Part shown: piece after piece, positions 17,492-26,759 of the stretch
Layout of the letters: each line of letters opens with the position of its first letter
Numbering within the stretch: position 1 is the stretch's first letter
Assembly (NCBI RefSeq): GCF_003952465.1
Contig: NZ_CP034448.1
Span: forward strand, 1,488,001 to 1,552,000
Reading direction: 5' to 3'
Source: Mesorhizobium sp. M1B.F.Ca.ET.045.04.1.1
GTDB taxonomy: Bacteria > Pseudomonadota > Alphaproteobacteria > Rhizobiales > Rhizobiaceae
Length of the DNA stretch: 64,000 nucleotides
Position numbers and translations under genes: made by a program
Notes under the pieces: generated by a model
The model's input: only the letters and a program-made list of their open reading frames with translations
Told to the model about the DNA's origin: nothing
Database searches by the model: none

Positions 17492-17657
17492 GCCGATCTG
17501 TTGTTCTTACCCCAGGCTAATGGCTGAACAGCTCTGTCGCCGGCTCGATGCGCCAGATGGCGCGATGTTTTGAACCCTTTCACGAGGCGACGGCAGCAGC
17601 CGACCGGCTCTCCTATCGCGGCTCCCGCGATCCACACACCCAACAAGGGAATCTACC

Positions 17658-18779
17658 ATGGTAATGAAGGCACCGGTTGCCGACGCTAGGAATGGGTCGG
17701 TAGTAGATCGGCTGGTCGGCATCGACCTCGCTCGGGGCCTGGCTGTCTTCGGGATGTATGCCGCCCATCTCGGTCCCGACCCCGGCGAAGGAGGACTAGT
17801 CGGGTTTCTGATGGAACTAACCCATGGGCGGCCGTCGGCCCTGTTTGCCGTATTGGCCGGTTTTTCAATCCTCCTGATTACAGGTCGCAAGGCGCCGAAG
17901 TCGGGGATAGCCGGTAGACAGGCCATCGCCAGAGTCGCAATTCGTGCCCTTGTTTTGCTCGCGCTTGGCTCAATCCTGGGCTGCCTCGGTACCCAGGTCG
18001 AAGTCATCCTAGAATACTACGGAATTTGCTTCTTGTTGGTATTGCCGCTCCATCGGCTCAGCGCATATCAGCTGGGCTTGATCGCTGCCGCTACGGCATT
18101 AGTTCTCCCGCAAGTCCGTTCCTCCCTTCTGTCGGTTGCCCCCAACCTCCTCGACCCGGTCTTCAACCTCATGGTCAACGGCTACTATCCCGCGGTGACC
18201 TGGGTTCCTTTCCTCATCGCTGGCATGGCCATCGCGCGCCTTAATCTTAATACGCTAGCAGCGCATTGGCGCCTTGGTCTGGCGGGGGTCGCGCTGGCCG
18301 TGTTGGGCCATGGGGGATCCTTGCTCGCGCTGAGTTCCCGCGCTTTGACTGAAACCTCCTTGTGGTGGTCTGACGTTGACGGCGCTTTTGAGCCTTCCAA
18401 GTCGTCATTTATAGTCAAGTCGTCATGGATAGCCGCACCTCATAGCGAAACGACGCTTTCGATCGTGGGCAGCACCGGTTGCGCAATGATCATCTTGGCG
18501 GCTTGCATGCTCGCTGTGGATGCGCTCCCGCGTCTGCGAAAGCTGGTCTGGCCAATAATCGCAGTCGGCTCGATGTCTTTGACGGCCTATGTGCTGCACA
18601 TTGCGGGAATAGCCTATCTTATGAAGATAAACATTTTCAAAGACGAGAGCCTGTCCACGCTCTTTGGCTTCGTTGTGGTTATCAGCACTTTTGCGGTGCT
18701 TTGGCTGCGCGTCTTCCAGCGAGGACCGGTGGAAGTGCTGATGGGTAGGGTCGCAGATCTCGCGCGTCACATCCGCTGA
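17658..18779 (+). CDS. DUF418-type multi-pass membrane protein
   Basis: The 373-residue protein has about nine hydrophobic segments. It begins with a conserved cytoplasmic edge (DRLVGIDLARGLAVFGMYAAH) typical of the DUF418/DUF1624 group, which is related to membrane acyltransferases of the heparan-glucosaminide acetyltransferase kind. Further conserved parts are HGRPSALFAVLAGFSILL and, near the end, GSMSLTAYVLHI, also typical of this group. Biochemical role is unknown; transfer of acyl groups to a surface sugar is possible. The ATG at 17658 follows a weak purine stretch. It lies downstream of the duplicated operator (16996-17012), so it might belong to the two-component regulon, though 600 bases separate them. 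Confidence 0.75.
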   Translation: MVMKAPVADARNGSVVDRLVGIDLARGLAVFGMYAAHLGPDPGEGGLVGFLMELTHGRPSALFAVLAGFSILLITGRKAPKSGIAGRQAIARVAIRALVLLALGSILGCLGTQVEVILEYYGICFLLVLPLHRLSAYQLGLIAAATALVLPQVRSSLLSVAPNLLDPVFNLMVNGYYPAVTWVPFLIAGMAIARLNLNTLAAHWRLGLAGVALAVLGHGGSLLALSSRALTETSLWWSDVDGAFEPSKSSFIVKSSWIAAPHSETTLSIVGSTGCAMIILAACMLAVDALPRLRKLVWPIIAVGSMSLTAYVLHIAGIAYLMKINIFKDESLSTLFGFVVVISTFAVLWLRVFQRGPVEVLMGRVADLARHIR

Positions 18780-18845
18780 GCACCGCCGCGCCCCGGCCTC
18801 CCGATCACATTACGGACAAGGTGGGGCTTTGTCCAAAGCTTGTTC

Positions 18846-18880
18846 GCGGCAGGGGAGGGTACTTCCTCCCACCCTGCCGC
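18846..18880 (+). terminator. Possible terminator hairpin after the DUF418 gene
   Basis: GCGGCAGGG at 18846-18854 pairs with CCCTGCCGC at 18872-18880, extended by GGAGG/CCTCC inside. The following bases (CTTGTTG) are only weakly T-rich. It lies 66 bases after the DUF418 stop codon. Confidence 0.4.
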
Positions 18881-18939
18881 CTTGTTGATGGAAGCTAAAA
18901 CGGTCGCGCAGGCGCTAGAGTTGCATCGGCATAATCAGC

Positions 18940-19460
18940 TTAAACTCGCGAAGTTAAACCCGCGGTTGGTCTATCTCGGCCCGCCTCACCTGAAAGGCTA
19001 AGGTATCCGTTTCGGTCAAGGGTTTTAGGGGCCATTTTCGCTGCGCCTTGAGGAGAGCGTTTGCTAGGATGAGGAGCTTTCGCAACAAGATGATGACCTT
19101 TGCGGGTTTGCCTGCCGCCTTTAGCGCCTGGTATTTTGCCTTGAGGTCGGGGTTGAAGCGCAGGGCGAAGGCCGGGCATGTAGAGGGCCTGGCGAACATT
19201 GGCCCGGCCGCCCCGGATGAAGGCGCGGCCGCTCCATTTTGCCGAGGCCGGCGAGGCTTGCGGCCTTTGGTTCCGAGTTCCGGCATGTCGATGGTGAGTG
19301 TGCAGGCGGTGGCATCCGATGCGCCATATGCTGGTCAGGATTTCGCGGCGCTGGACAGCGTCGGGATCGGCTTTCATGAGGGTAAGCATCGTCTGATCGA
19401 TATCGCTGAGTTCACGTGGATCTGCTTCCAGCCACTCGTTGTTGTGGCGCCTGAGCAAGG
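18940..19460 (-). pseudogene. IS110-family transposase, 3' relic with frameshifts
   Basis: Minus-strand frames together give the C-terminal domain of an IS110-type transposase: MPELGT, then ASPASAKWSGRAFIRGGRAN, VRQALYMPGL, RFNPDLKAKYQALKAAGKPA and LLILANALLKAQRKW. The pieces lie in two frames, and the N-terminal catalytic part is absent. It is an inactive remnant. Confidence 0.75.
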
Positions 19461-19619
19461 CAAGCGGTCAAGGTCTGGCTCTGGTGCTGGCTGCGGTGCG
19501 ATCCCCGCACGGGCCAGGTGCCGATCGTGTCGACGATCCACCTCGCCGCGGCCAGAGAGCTGCTACTCTCTTCCGCTGTTCATTCTGGCCTCTTCGCAAT
19601 GAATGTCATAAAATCACCT

Positions 19620-19860
19620 GTCGCAATTAATGGTTTTTGATTTGGCTCCAACAGCTGGCAGATATCGCCGAGAGTTCCGCAGAGAGCGTCGAAAGTTTTG
19701 GCCGCCTTCTTCCGCAGCCGCGCCTTGAGTTTTGAGCAGACCTGTCTTGATCGGGTTGAGATCGGGCGAGCATGGCGGCAGGATCAGGAGCCAGTGCCCC
19801 TTTGGCCAACCAGTGGGCGGCGCGTACCTTGCCGACAATCTGGGGTTCCGAACCCGACAG
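19620..19860 (-). pseudogene. IS630-family transposase, 3' relic
   Basis: The stretch LLILPPCSPDLNPIKTGLLK is the last catalytic block of IS630/Tc1-type transposases (consensus PPYSPDLNPIE), with the final catalytic Glu changed to Lys. The tail (ICQLFEPNQK-like) continues in another frame. Only the C-terminal fifth remains. Confidence 0.7.
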
Positions 19861-20321
19861 TTGGTTTTCAACCCGACAGTGGCCCGCCTCAGAGCAGGCT
19901 ACCGCCCTTCGGAGCAGGCAGAAGCTAATCGAGGTTCGCGGGTTCCGGTTTGAATGTGCAGGTCGCTGCGCGCCTGATCTTTCGGTCTGGCGGCACATGA
20001 CAAAAACCCTCATTTTGGCCGACGATACCCGGTCAGGAGCGGGTATCGCAGTCGAGAAGCGACCCGAGCACGTCCACAAGATGTGCCGAGTTTGCAAGGT
20101 GTGTCATTGTTTCTGTCAACGTTCGAGCGACAGCGCACGACGAAACGTCTGGCATACGCCTCGTCTGGCACGCGCCTCGCATATGTTGCAGTTGCTGCTG
20201 GAGATCAGGCGATCGAGTGGGCCTTGCAATTTTCCGATTTTGATGCGCCTAAAGTCTCGTGTACAAATCAGGCTGGCGTGAATGGCCTGCCTAAGTTGCG
20301 ACTTATTACAAAGGAATGGAT
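19861..20321. other. Gap before the cold-shock gene
   Basis: No gene recognised. The last hundred bases should hold the promoter and the long leader typical of cold-shock genes, but no clear -35/-10 pair was picked out. Confidence 0.35.
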
Positions 20322-20534
20322 ATGGCGACTGGAACGGTGAAGTGGTTCAACAGCACGAAGGGTTTTGGTTTTATTCAGCCTGACAACGGCGGTCAGGATG
20401 TCTTTGTCCACATTTCCGCTGTTGAACGAGCGGGCCTGTCGACCCTTAATGAGGGCCAGAAGATCAACTACGAGGTGGAACAGGATCGCCGCACGGGAAA
20501 GTCCTCTGCAGGCAGCCTCAGCAAGGCTGGCTAA
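20322..20534 (+). CDS. Cold-shock domain protein (CspA family)
   Basis: The 70-residue protein is a single OB-fold cold-shock domain that binds single-stranded RNA and DNA and helps melt secondary structure. Both nucleic-acid motifs are present: RNP1 KGFGFI and RNP2 VFVHIS, after the usual start [10 protein letters not shown]. The second of two close ATGs (20322) is chosen because the AAAGGA ribosome site is seven bases before it and abuts the first. The C-terminal stretch ([11 protein letters not shown]) differs from the usual KSSAENLR ending. It converges on mucR with a hairpin between them. Confidence 0.9.
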   Translation: MATGTVKWFNSTKGFGFIQPDNGGQDVFVHISAVERAGLSTLNEGQKINYEVEQDRRTGKSSAGSLSKAG

Positions 20535-20681
20535 CGGTCCGGGAAAGCCTTGGCAAGGTTCGTCATCGCCGGAACGCATTGACGGCTCGAAACCCGGGCC
20601 GGAGCATGCAAGTTAATGCCGCGGCAGGGATTGCTGGAGCCATCATGAATTACTCTGGAAATGAGGCTCTTGGACGGGAAA

Positions 20682-20700
20682 GGCGGGGCTCATCCCCGCC
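20682..20700. terminator. Hairpin between convergent cspA-type and mucR-type genes
   Basis: GGCGGGG at 20682-20688 and CCCCGCC at 20694-20700 form a perfect seven-base stem with a five-base loop, flanked by AAA on the left and TTT on the right side. It could end transcription from both genes. Confidence 0.5.
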
Positions 20701-20762
20701 CTTTGATTCCGCGCAGATTGGGCCAACGGCTGCTGCGCGTCCGAACGACTGTTGATACGGAT

Positions 20763-21233
20763 TTAGGCTGCGACCTTCTTGCGGGTCCGTTTCGCCGGCG
20801 CCGTGGCTGGGGCTTCCGGCTCTTTCGGTTTGCGGCCGAGTCCCATGGTCTTGGCCAAGGCGGAGCGCGCAGCGGCGTAATTCGGCGCCACCATGGGATA
20901 ATCCGACGGCAGACCCCATTTGGCGCGATATTCGTCTGGGGTCAGACCATAGTGCGTCGCCAGATGGCGCTTTAGCGATTTGAATTTCTTGCCGTCTTCA
21001 AGGCTAATGATGTAGTCCGGTTCGATCGACTTTTTGATCGGGACAGCAGGTTTTTTTACAGGCACAGGCTCTTCTGCCGGTATGAGTCCAGCCGTGCCGT
21101 TTAGAGCCCCGTGCACTTGGGCGATCAGGGCAGGAAGCTCCCCCGCCGGGACGGGGTTGTTGGAGACGTAGGCTGATACAACATCGGCAGTGAGCTCGAT
21201 GAGGATGTCGGTCTTGTGGGGTTCTTCTGTCAT
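20763..21233 (-). CDS. MucR/Ros-family transcriptional regulator lacking the zinc cysteines
   Basis: The 156-residue protein has the MucR layout: an N-terminal region (LTADVVSAYVSNNPVP), a Pro/Lys-rich linker, the DNA-binding domain (LEDGKKFKSLKRHLATHYGL and TPDEYRAKWGLPSDYPMVAP) and a basic Lys/Arg tail. The two zinc-binding cysteines of Ros are replaced: the CLEC-like pattern reads SLED here. M. loti is known to have Ros/MucR homologues that fold without zinc, and this looks like one of them. MucR proteins bind AT-rich targets and act as H-NS-like silencers of surface, motility and secretion genes. Its place beside the type III locus suggests control of that locus or of its own promoter. 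Confidence 0.85.
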   Translation of the reverse strand: MTEEPHKTDILIELTADVVSAYVSNNPVPAGELPALIAQVHGALNGTAGLIPAEEPVPVKKPAVPIKKSIEPDYIISLEDGKKFKSLKRHLATHYGLTPDEYRAKWGLPSDYPMVAPNYAAARSALAKTMGLGRKPKEPEAPATAPAKRTRKKVAA

Positions 21234-22127
21234 AAACTTCTCCGGGCAGCTTGAAACACAGTTGGGCGAAGTGTCGCTTCATAGTGGCGGTTGCCGCTGA
21301 AAGCAAATGGATCGACGGGTGCGCTGCTCCTCCACCATTGAAGTCTCGGCGACGCATCCCGTCATCGTCCATCGCTAAAGGCAGCGTATTGAATTATGGG
21401 AGCGGTCGCGCCCGCCCCACCATAGCGATACAGCAAGACAATCAAAAAAGCCGGTCTTTGCTTGGCCCCAAATCTTTTCTCCTTTCGTGAACGCTGAGCT
21501 GCCAAGCTGCTACAGTTCACCTCGCGGGGCAACCGTGCACAACACAGGAGTCGCCCGAGCGATACATTCTTCACTTGCCGCTTATCAGCGCTGGTGATTG
21601 CACTTTGCAGCCTGCCTCCGGACCCGCAGCGCTCACGCTGTTGGTTTTGCGCCTGCAGGCGTCGGAAGTCGGATCGCCGCAGCTAATTTCCTCAGGCGGA
21701 CGAATTCAACAAATCGATTGTTTGGATCGAAGGCATCCACACCATCGATGCCTCTAGAATAGGATCCAGCTACAATCACCGTGCTGTAATGGCAGGGACG
21801 GCCAGCACAAGCGCGACACGATCCGGCGGGTCCATCGCTGCGTTACGTATTCATGGCTACTGCATCGGGCGCTCGGTCGACCGCCTTAAGCCAGGTCGCC
21901 GCATTGCGAGACGGTGACCGGCGAGGGAGAGGGCGCTCTGGCAACGAAGCGAGGCGGGTGGCCTTGCGGGTGGCCGCGTGATGTCATCCGGCTCTCCTGC
22001 CGATCTCTGCCGGCCAGATCTGGAGCAACTGTTTTGCATAGATATGGCTCTCTTCAGGGGGCCATCTATGATGGGAGCCGAGCGCGTGTTCGAGCCGGGG
22101 AACAGGCTGCGCATGCACTGTGCCCAC
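21234..22127. other. Gap between mucR-type gene and the secretion locus
   Basis: About 0.9 kb with short frames only. The part next to 21233 should contain the mucR promoter. No repeats or mobile-element relics were recognised. Confidence 0.35.
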
Positions 22128-22670
22128 CTATTGCGATCGTGCTAACCTTGGTTGTTTGGACTTGCCGTTAAAGGCAAGCGACAGATTGAAGTTATGCTGC
22201 ACCATCTGATTGCCTGGCTCGTTTTCGAGAGCTCGCCGATACAGGGCCTGTGCCGCGTCATGCCGCCCCTCAATGTCCAAAATCACGCCCTTCGCATTCA
22301 ATGCACGTACGTTTCCTGGGGCTGCAACCAAGACGCTGTCGAGCACCTCAACCGCTTCGTGCGGGCGCTTCTGGCCCACCAAGGCATTTGTAAGTCGTAT
22401 CGCCGCATCAACATTGTCCGGGTGCTGCTTCACCTCATCCCGCAAAGCCCGCTCTTGAACATCCTGACCAACTTCGCGCAAAATGCGTTCGCGCATAGCC
22501 GGATCGATTTGATCGGCGCTGAGCAACTCGGGGGAAGATGTCTCCTGCACGGAAAGAGCCGGCTTTTGCCAGCTGGCGCAACCGCCCAAAGGCAGAATGG
22601 CGAGTACGGCAAAAAGAAGTGAGTTCCGGCGCAGAAACATAGGCGATGGAGAAACTGTATTACTATTCAT
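22128..22670 (-). CDS. y4yS-type TPR lipoprotein of the type III secretion locus
   Basis: This 180-residue protein has a signal peptide ending in a lipobox (LPLGGC, Cys31), followed by tetratricopeptide-like helices (NVDAAIRLTNALVGQKRPHE, then ALNAKGVILDIEGRHDAAQA and ALYRRALENEPGN). It should be anchored in the outer membrane and face the periplasm. The position as last gene of the nopC-nopA-y4yQ-rhcV operon matches y4yS of Sinorhizobium fredii NGR234. Its build resembles TadD of Tad pili, a TPR lipoprotein that helps a secretin reach the outer membrane. A pilotin-like role for the RhcC secretin is therefore inferred. Confidence 0.75.
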   Translation of the reverse strand: MNSNTVSPSPMFLRRNSLLFAVLAILPLGGCASWQKPALSVQETSSPELLSADQIDPAMRERILREVGQDVQERALRDEVKQHPDNVDAAIRLTNALVGQKRPHEAVEVLDSVLVAAPGNVRALNAKGVILDIEGRHDAAQALYRRALENEPGNQMVQHNFNLSLAFNGKSKQPRLARSQ

Positions 22671-22723
22671 GTTATCTCTCAGTTATCGGGGAGGCGCGTG
22701 GCGTTCAGTTAGGAAAGGTGGGA

Positions 22724-24787
22724 CTACTCTAACAATCCGCTGTTCGATCCGTGCGGGAGTGTGACGGATCCTGCGGGGCGAATTGTAAAGTCGGAGGCGA
22801 GGTCTTGATAAGACAGCACGGCGAGATCAACCCCGTTTCGCGTCAGAAAGCCGCGGACGAAACGTCGGACATCCATCGACGTCAACAGAATAGGGCGGGT
22901 TTGACCCGGTTCTGCGTTCGAAAGGACCTGACGTATCTGTGATAGCATCGCTTCGCTTTGCCGATCCTCCAGTGCGAGATAGGGGCCTGCATCCGAATCT
23001 CGAACCGCGCCACGCATCACATCCTCGCTCTCGCGCTCGACGACCAGGGCGGACACGATGCCCTCCGTGTTGGCATGGCGGTGGCAGATCTGTCGCTTCA
23101 AACCAGAACGGACATATTCCGTCAGCAGGGCAACGTTCTGCTCACGCTCGCTCCATTCGGCCAATGCCTCCAACACGAGACGGGTGTGGCGGATTGGGAT
23201 ACCTTCCTCCAGGAGGCGGCGCAGAACATCGGCAATCCGAGGAATCGGCGTCGTGCGTAGCACCTCTTTCACAAGCTCAGAATATTCCTGCTCCATTCGG
23301 CCCAGGAAATGTCGGGTCTCTTGGATGCCCACCAATCGCGGTGCGTAGCGGGTCAACGCTGCATGGACGCGCAAGGCGAGGAGTTCGCCGGGAGCCCTAT
23401 GCTCCGTGCCGGCGCCCGTAAGGGCCTTTGCAGGGGTATGTTCAACCGGGAGTGTGTCCGTTTTCGGCTCACGTCTAAGGGGGACACCGCTCGAGTCGAC
23501 GTGCGCTACATCGGCTCGGAGCGCCATCTGGTTTGGATCTAAGGCGTCCTGTTCGACTGGCACGCCCTCGACATCAATTCGGAATTGCGATTCAGGCAGC
23601 TGCTCGTCAACCAAGACAGGGATGCGAGGAACGATAATGCCCAGATCGGCTGTGACCAGGAGCGAAACGCGCCCAATATGTTTTTGCAATTCGGCTTGAT
23701 CGACCGCCTGCATAAGATCTGGCGCTAGAAAAAATGCGATCGGGAATTCCTTCGCAGGCGCGGCTTGCTTAGGCTCCGCTGCAGTTCCACCTTTCGCATC
23801 GGCAGTGCCGGCGCCCAGCACATCAGCCTTGACAATGCTTACCGCAGCGAACACTGCGGCCAGCATCAGAAAGACGGGGAGGGGAAACCCAGGAACGAAC
23901 CCCATTACAACCAGGACGCCGGCCGCCAGTCGCAAGGCTCGAGTGCTGGCCGTGAGCTGACTGACCATTTCTGTACCGAGGTTGATCCTCGCCGTCCCAG
24001 TCACACGGGTGACGATGGTCGCCGCAGTAATGGAGAGCAGAAGGGCCGGAATCTGCGATATCAATGCATCGCCTATCGTCAGCAGAGTGTAGTGATGCAG
24101 TACCTCGCCGAAGGACATGCCCTTGGAGAGCAGGCCGATCGAAATTCCACCCAGCATGTTGATGCAGATAACCACCAGCCCGGCGATGGAATCGCCCTTC
24201 ACAAATTTCATCGCGCCGTCCATCGCGCCATAGAGTTGGCTTTCCTTCTCCAATTCGGCGCGCCGCCGGCGGGATTCGTTGGCATCGATGTGGCCGTTGC
24301 GTAGCTCTGCGTCGACCGCCATTTGCTTGCCCGGCAGAGCATCCAGCGTGAAACGCGCCGCCACTTCTGCCACCCGTTCGGCACCCTTCGCGAGGACCAT
24401 GAATTGCACCATGGTGACGACCAGAAATATGACGAAACCCACCACGATATTGCCTGAAATGACGAAATCGCCAAAAGTATGAATAATGCTGCCGGCCTCC
24501 CCCTCGGCCAGGATCAGTCGCGTCGTTGCGACCGTGAGCGCGAGACGGAATACAGTGGAAATCAAAATAACGCCGGGCAAAGAGGAAAAATCAAGTGGAG
24601 TACTGACATACAGGGCAACCATCATCAGCAGTATGGCCAACCCCATATTGAATCCTATCAGGGCGTCGACCACCACGACCGGGATAGGCATGACCATCAT
24701 CGCGACAGCCAGAAGCAGCATCAACGCAACCATTAAATCCGGGCTGGCCGGCGCACGCTTGATGAAGTCACGCAGGACGTTGGCCAT
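22724..24787 (-). CDS. rhcV: Type III secretion export gate protein RhcV (SctV/FlhA family)
   Basis: This 687-residue protein forms the nonameric export gate of the secretion machine. The N-terminal half has about eight membrane segments and the conserved cytoplasmic loop with ARFTLDALPGKQMAVDAELR (the FHIPEP region). The C-terminal half from about residue 340 is the cytosolic ring that receives substrates and chaperones. Length is usual for the family. It follows y4yQ with a gap of about 230 bases and precedes the y4yS-type gene, all probably transcribed from the tts box at 26729-26759. Assignment is sure. Confidence 0.95.
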   Translation of the reverse strand: MANVLRDFIKRAPASPDLMVALMLLLAVAMMVMPIPVVVVDALIGFNMGLAILLMMVALYVSTPLDFSSLPGVILISTVFRLALTVATTRLILAEGEAGSIIHTFGDFVISGNIVVGFVIFLVVTMVQFMVLAKGAERVAEVAARFTLDALPGKQMAVDAELRNGHIDANESRRRRAELEKESQLYGAMDGAMKFVKGDSIAGLVVICINMLGGISIGLLSKGMSFGEVLHHYTLLTIGDALISQIPALLLSITAATIVTRVTGTARINLGTEMVSQLTASTRALRLAAGVLVVMGFVPGFPLPVFLMLAAVFAAVSIVKADVLGAGTADAKGGTAAEPKQAAPAKEFPIAFFLAPDLMQAVDQAELQKHIGRVSLLVTADLGIIVPRIPVLVDEQLPESQFRIDVEGVPVEQDALDPNQMALRADVAHVDSSGVPLRREPKTDTLPVEHTPAKALTGAGTEHRAPGELLALRVHAALTRYAPRLVGIQETRHFLGRMEQEYSELVKEVLRTTPIPRIADVLRRLLEEGIPIRHTRLVLEALAEWSEREQNVALLTEYVRSGLKRQICHRHANTEGIVSALVVERESEDVMRGAVRDSDAGPYLALEDRQSEAMLSQIRQVLSNAEPGQTRPILLTSMDVRRFVRGFLTRNGVDLAVLSYQDLASDFTIRPAGSVTLPHGSNSGLLE

Positions 24788-25019
24788 CGAGACACCTTTG
24801 CAATCGGTTGAGACTTACTCTGCTGTTACGCCATGAAACGTGGCTTTCGAACTCCGAAGGCGCCTCAGCCTTGGCCAGCGCGTGACCCTGCATGAGAGCC
24901 ACAAGCAGGCGCGAAATGGCTGGGCAGCAAATGTTTCCAACGCAGCCAGCTTGTCAGCACCGAGCGCGACAGGATGTTTGGCTGGCCATAGAGTGCTGCT
25001 TGATGGGGCCTGCGAGCTT

Positions 25020-25910
25020 TCAATATTGGAGAGCAGCAATGCGGCCATTCCTGCTCAGCAGCACACGGCTGTCCTCAATACGTTCGACCACCCATCCATC
25101 AGCCAAAATGGCGCCGACAAAATACTTCTCGCTGTCGATGACAATATATGGTTGGACCCCATGCCACACAGCTTCGACCGCGATTGCGGATGGCGCCTTC
25201 TCCTCTTTGATGAGCACTCCGTTCACCAGTGTTAGAGTACCCTTGGTGCGACGATCGAACGATTGCTGAAGCTTCTGCCAGCTGATGACCGATTCAGACG
25301 TGACGGTGCCTTCGGCGGTCACAACACCCTTTGCCGACCCAATCTTGACGTCGAGAAGACCCGCTCGATCGACTTCCTCCTGCAGCTCTTGGGCCGCTGC
25401 CTCCGTAAGTTCATTGTCAGCGCGGTGACTGATCGTTCTGGACGCGACTTCAGCCCGAAGTGAATTGGGGCTCGATCCACTTGCATTGCCAAGATAGGAG
25501 ATCGTGCCTGAAAGCGCGCCGATCCCGAGTGAGCTGATTATGACCATGGCGAGCACACCGATCGGTAGGCGCGGTATGCCGGTCGAACCAGGCGGCTCTG
25601 CATCCTGCACGGACAAAGCAATGGACATCTCGCCTACGAGCAGGACGACAGGAAGGGGCACAACAACGGACTGGCCTGCGGCGATATTCCGGTTGCCCTC
25701 GATACTGAGTCCGGGTGCAAGCGCCTCCAGTTCGATCGACTTGCCAAGAAGAGTTACACGAAGGTGATGCGGTGCCAGTCCCTGCTCGACAAAGACCAAA
25801 TCGGCATCGAAGCCGCTGCCGATTAAACACTTTTGAAGATCCGTCTTGCCGGTCAGACCGCAATAGTGCCCCGAACGCACTTCGAAACGGAGGGAAACGG
25901 CGTCATCCAC
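25020..25910 (-). CDS. y4yQ-type inner-membrane ring protein (SctD family)
   Basis: The 296-residue protein has an N-terminal FHA-like cytoplasmic domain (residues 5-110), one membrane segment near residues 120-142 (IGVLAMVIISSLGIGALSG) and a periplasmic domain with BON-like ring-building repeats. This is the layout of SctD, the outer component of the inner-membrane ring. Position between nopA and rhcV matches y4yQ of NGR234. It should form the ring together with RhcJ. Sequence similarity to other SctD proteins is low in general, so the call leans on domain layout and gene order. Confidence 0.8.
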   Translation of the reverse strand: MDDAVSLRFEVRSGHYCGLTGKTDLQKCLIGSGFDADLVFVEQGLAPHHLRVTLLGKSIELEALAPGLSIEGNRNIAAGQSVVVPLPVVLLVGEMSIALSVQDAEPPGSTGIPRLPIGVLAMVIISSLGIGALSGTISYLGNASGSSPNSLRAEVASRTISHRADNELTEAAAQELQEEVDRAGLLDVKIGSAKGVVTAEGTVTSESVISWQKLQQSFDRRTKGTLTLVNGVLIKEEKAPSAIAVEAVWHGVQPYIVIDSEKYFVGAILADGWVVERIEDSRVLLSRNGRIAALQY

Positions 25911-26027
25911 AGAGCATCTCTCAAACAGGATAGAAGCCGCATGGCAATTGCCATGCGGCTCATTTCGGGACTACGTCGCGTCAATAAGGAGACGCGCTAG
26001 GGGGCAGTCTAAAACCCGCTTCCGACA

Positions 26028-26270
26028 TTACGAAACGCGTTCGTCGGCGGCCTTCTTGATGGTCTGGAGATTGGTCGTTAGAGTGCGCAACTGGACACTC
26101 CTTTTCGTCGCCTCCAAGCTAACATTGGTTAGTTCCTGCACTTGCGCCTGAAAAGCAGTAGCATCAGCTCCGCTTGTATTGCCGGGAGTGCCACTGTTAG
26201 TTTTATCGGTATTGCCGGCGCTACTGGTATTGGTATTGCCTGATTTTTTATTATTATCAACTGCAGCCAT
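26028..26270 (-). CDS. nopA: Candidate pilus subunit NopA
   Basis: The 80-residue protein is rich in Asn, Ser, Thr and Gly in its first half and predicted helical in the second half (QVQELTNVSLEATKRSVQLR), like small type III needle or pilus subunits. NopA is the main surface-pilus protein of the rhizobial system and is encoded directly before y4yQ in NGR234, as here. The start at 26270 is preferred because the AAAGGA ribosome site lies six bases before it and abuts the earlier ATG at 26276. No signal peptide is present, as expected for a type III substrate. The call relies mainly on position and size. Confidence 0.65.
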   Translation of the reverse strand: MAAVDNNKKSGNTNTSSAGNTDKTNSGTPGNTSGADATAFQAQVQELTNVSLEATKRSVQLRTLTTNLQTIKKAADERVS

Positions 26271-26341
26271 GATCATTCCTTTTTCTGTTGGAGTTGTGCC
26301 GTCAATAACGGCCTGTATGACCTCACGCCGGATTTCCCGCG

Positions 26342-26671
26342 TCAGGCATCTTCTGTGTCATCCAAAGCTTCATCGGCCTCAGCCATCGCATCGTTCGCGA
26401 ATTGGAACGCGAACGATCGCAGGATACTTTGGAAGGCTTCACTTTGTGCTGCAGACTGTGAGTTGTCTTGAAGTTGATCATTTGAAACGGTCCGGTTATC
26501 CGCCCGATCGTTCCCGCCAGCTGCCTTGCCATCATTCCCACCAGCTGGCTTGCCATCATTGCCATCAGCCGGCTTGCCATCACCAGAATGCTCGGATTTC
26601 GAATCCCCATGGCCCTTTCGGATCAAGGAAGTCCCGAGGTTGCCAACTCCACTCCCAATTGCTGCTATCAT
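26342..26671 (-). CDS. nopC: Candidate secreted protein NopC
   Basis: The protein of about 109 residues is the first gene of the operon, directly after a tts box, as nopC is in NGR234. It has a Gly/Asn/Asp-rich middle with three tandem copies of an eight-residue unit (GGNDGKPA type) and an acidic C-terminus (EADEALDDTEDA). A hydrophobic start without a signal peptide fits a type III substrate. The ATG at 26671 has a GGAG six bases upstream; an ATG at 26686 is also in frame but lacks a ribosome site. NopC is secreted in S. fredii; its role is not inferable here. Confidence 0.6.
   Translation of the reverse strand: MIAAIGSGVGNLGTSLIRKGHGDSKSEHSGDGKPADGNDGKPAGGNDGKAAGGNDRADNRTVSNDQLQDNSQSAAQSEAFQSILRSFAFQFANDAMAEADEALDDTEDA
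26508..26582 (-). repeat. Three tandem 24-base repeats inside the nopC candidate
   Basis: The repeats encode GNDGK-P/A-A-G/D units. They keep the frame and differ by a few bases each, the kind of short repeat that changes copy number between strains. Confidence 0.6.
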
Positions 26672-26728
26672 CAGGTACTCCGGCATTTGCCATTGGCGGC
26701 GACGTGTTAAAGGTTAGCCTCGATCAAG

Positions 26729-26759
26729 CTAAGGGCGGGAGCTTTCGAGAACCTGACGG
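26729..26759 (-). promoter_or_regulatory. tts box before the nopC operon
   Basis: Minus-strand sequence CGTCAGGTTCTCGAAAGCTC, followed by CCGCCCTTAGC, matches the TtsI-binding consensus (TCGTCAGCTT-N-TCGAAAGCT). It ends about 58 bases before the preferred nopC start. It predicts TtsI control of nopC-nopA-y4yQ-rhcV-y4yS. Confidence 0.85.

Noticed and set aside
20240..20310. TGGCCTGCCTAAGTTGC before the cold-shock gene, resembling an RpoN promoter
   Set aside because: The GG and GC doublets are 12 bases apart instead of 10, and there is no NifA site upstream.
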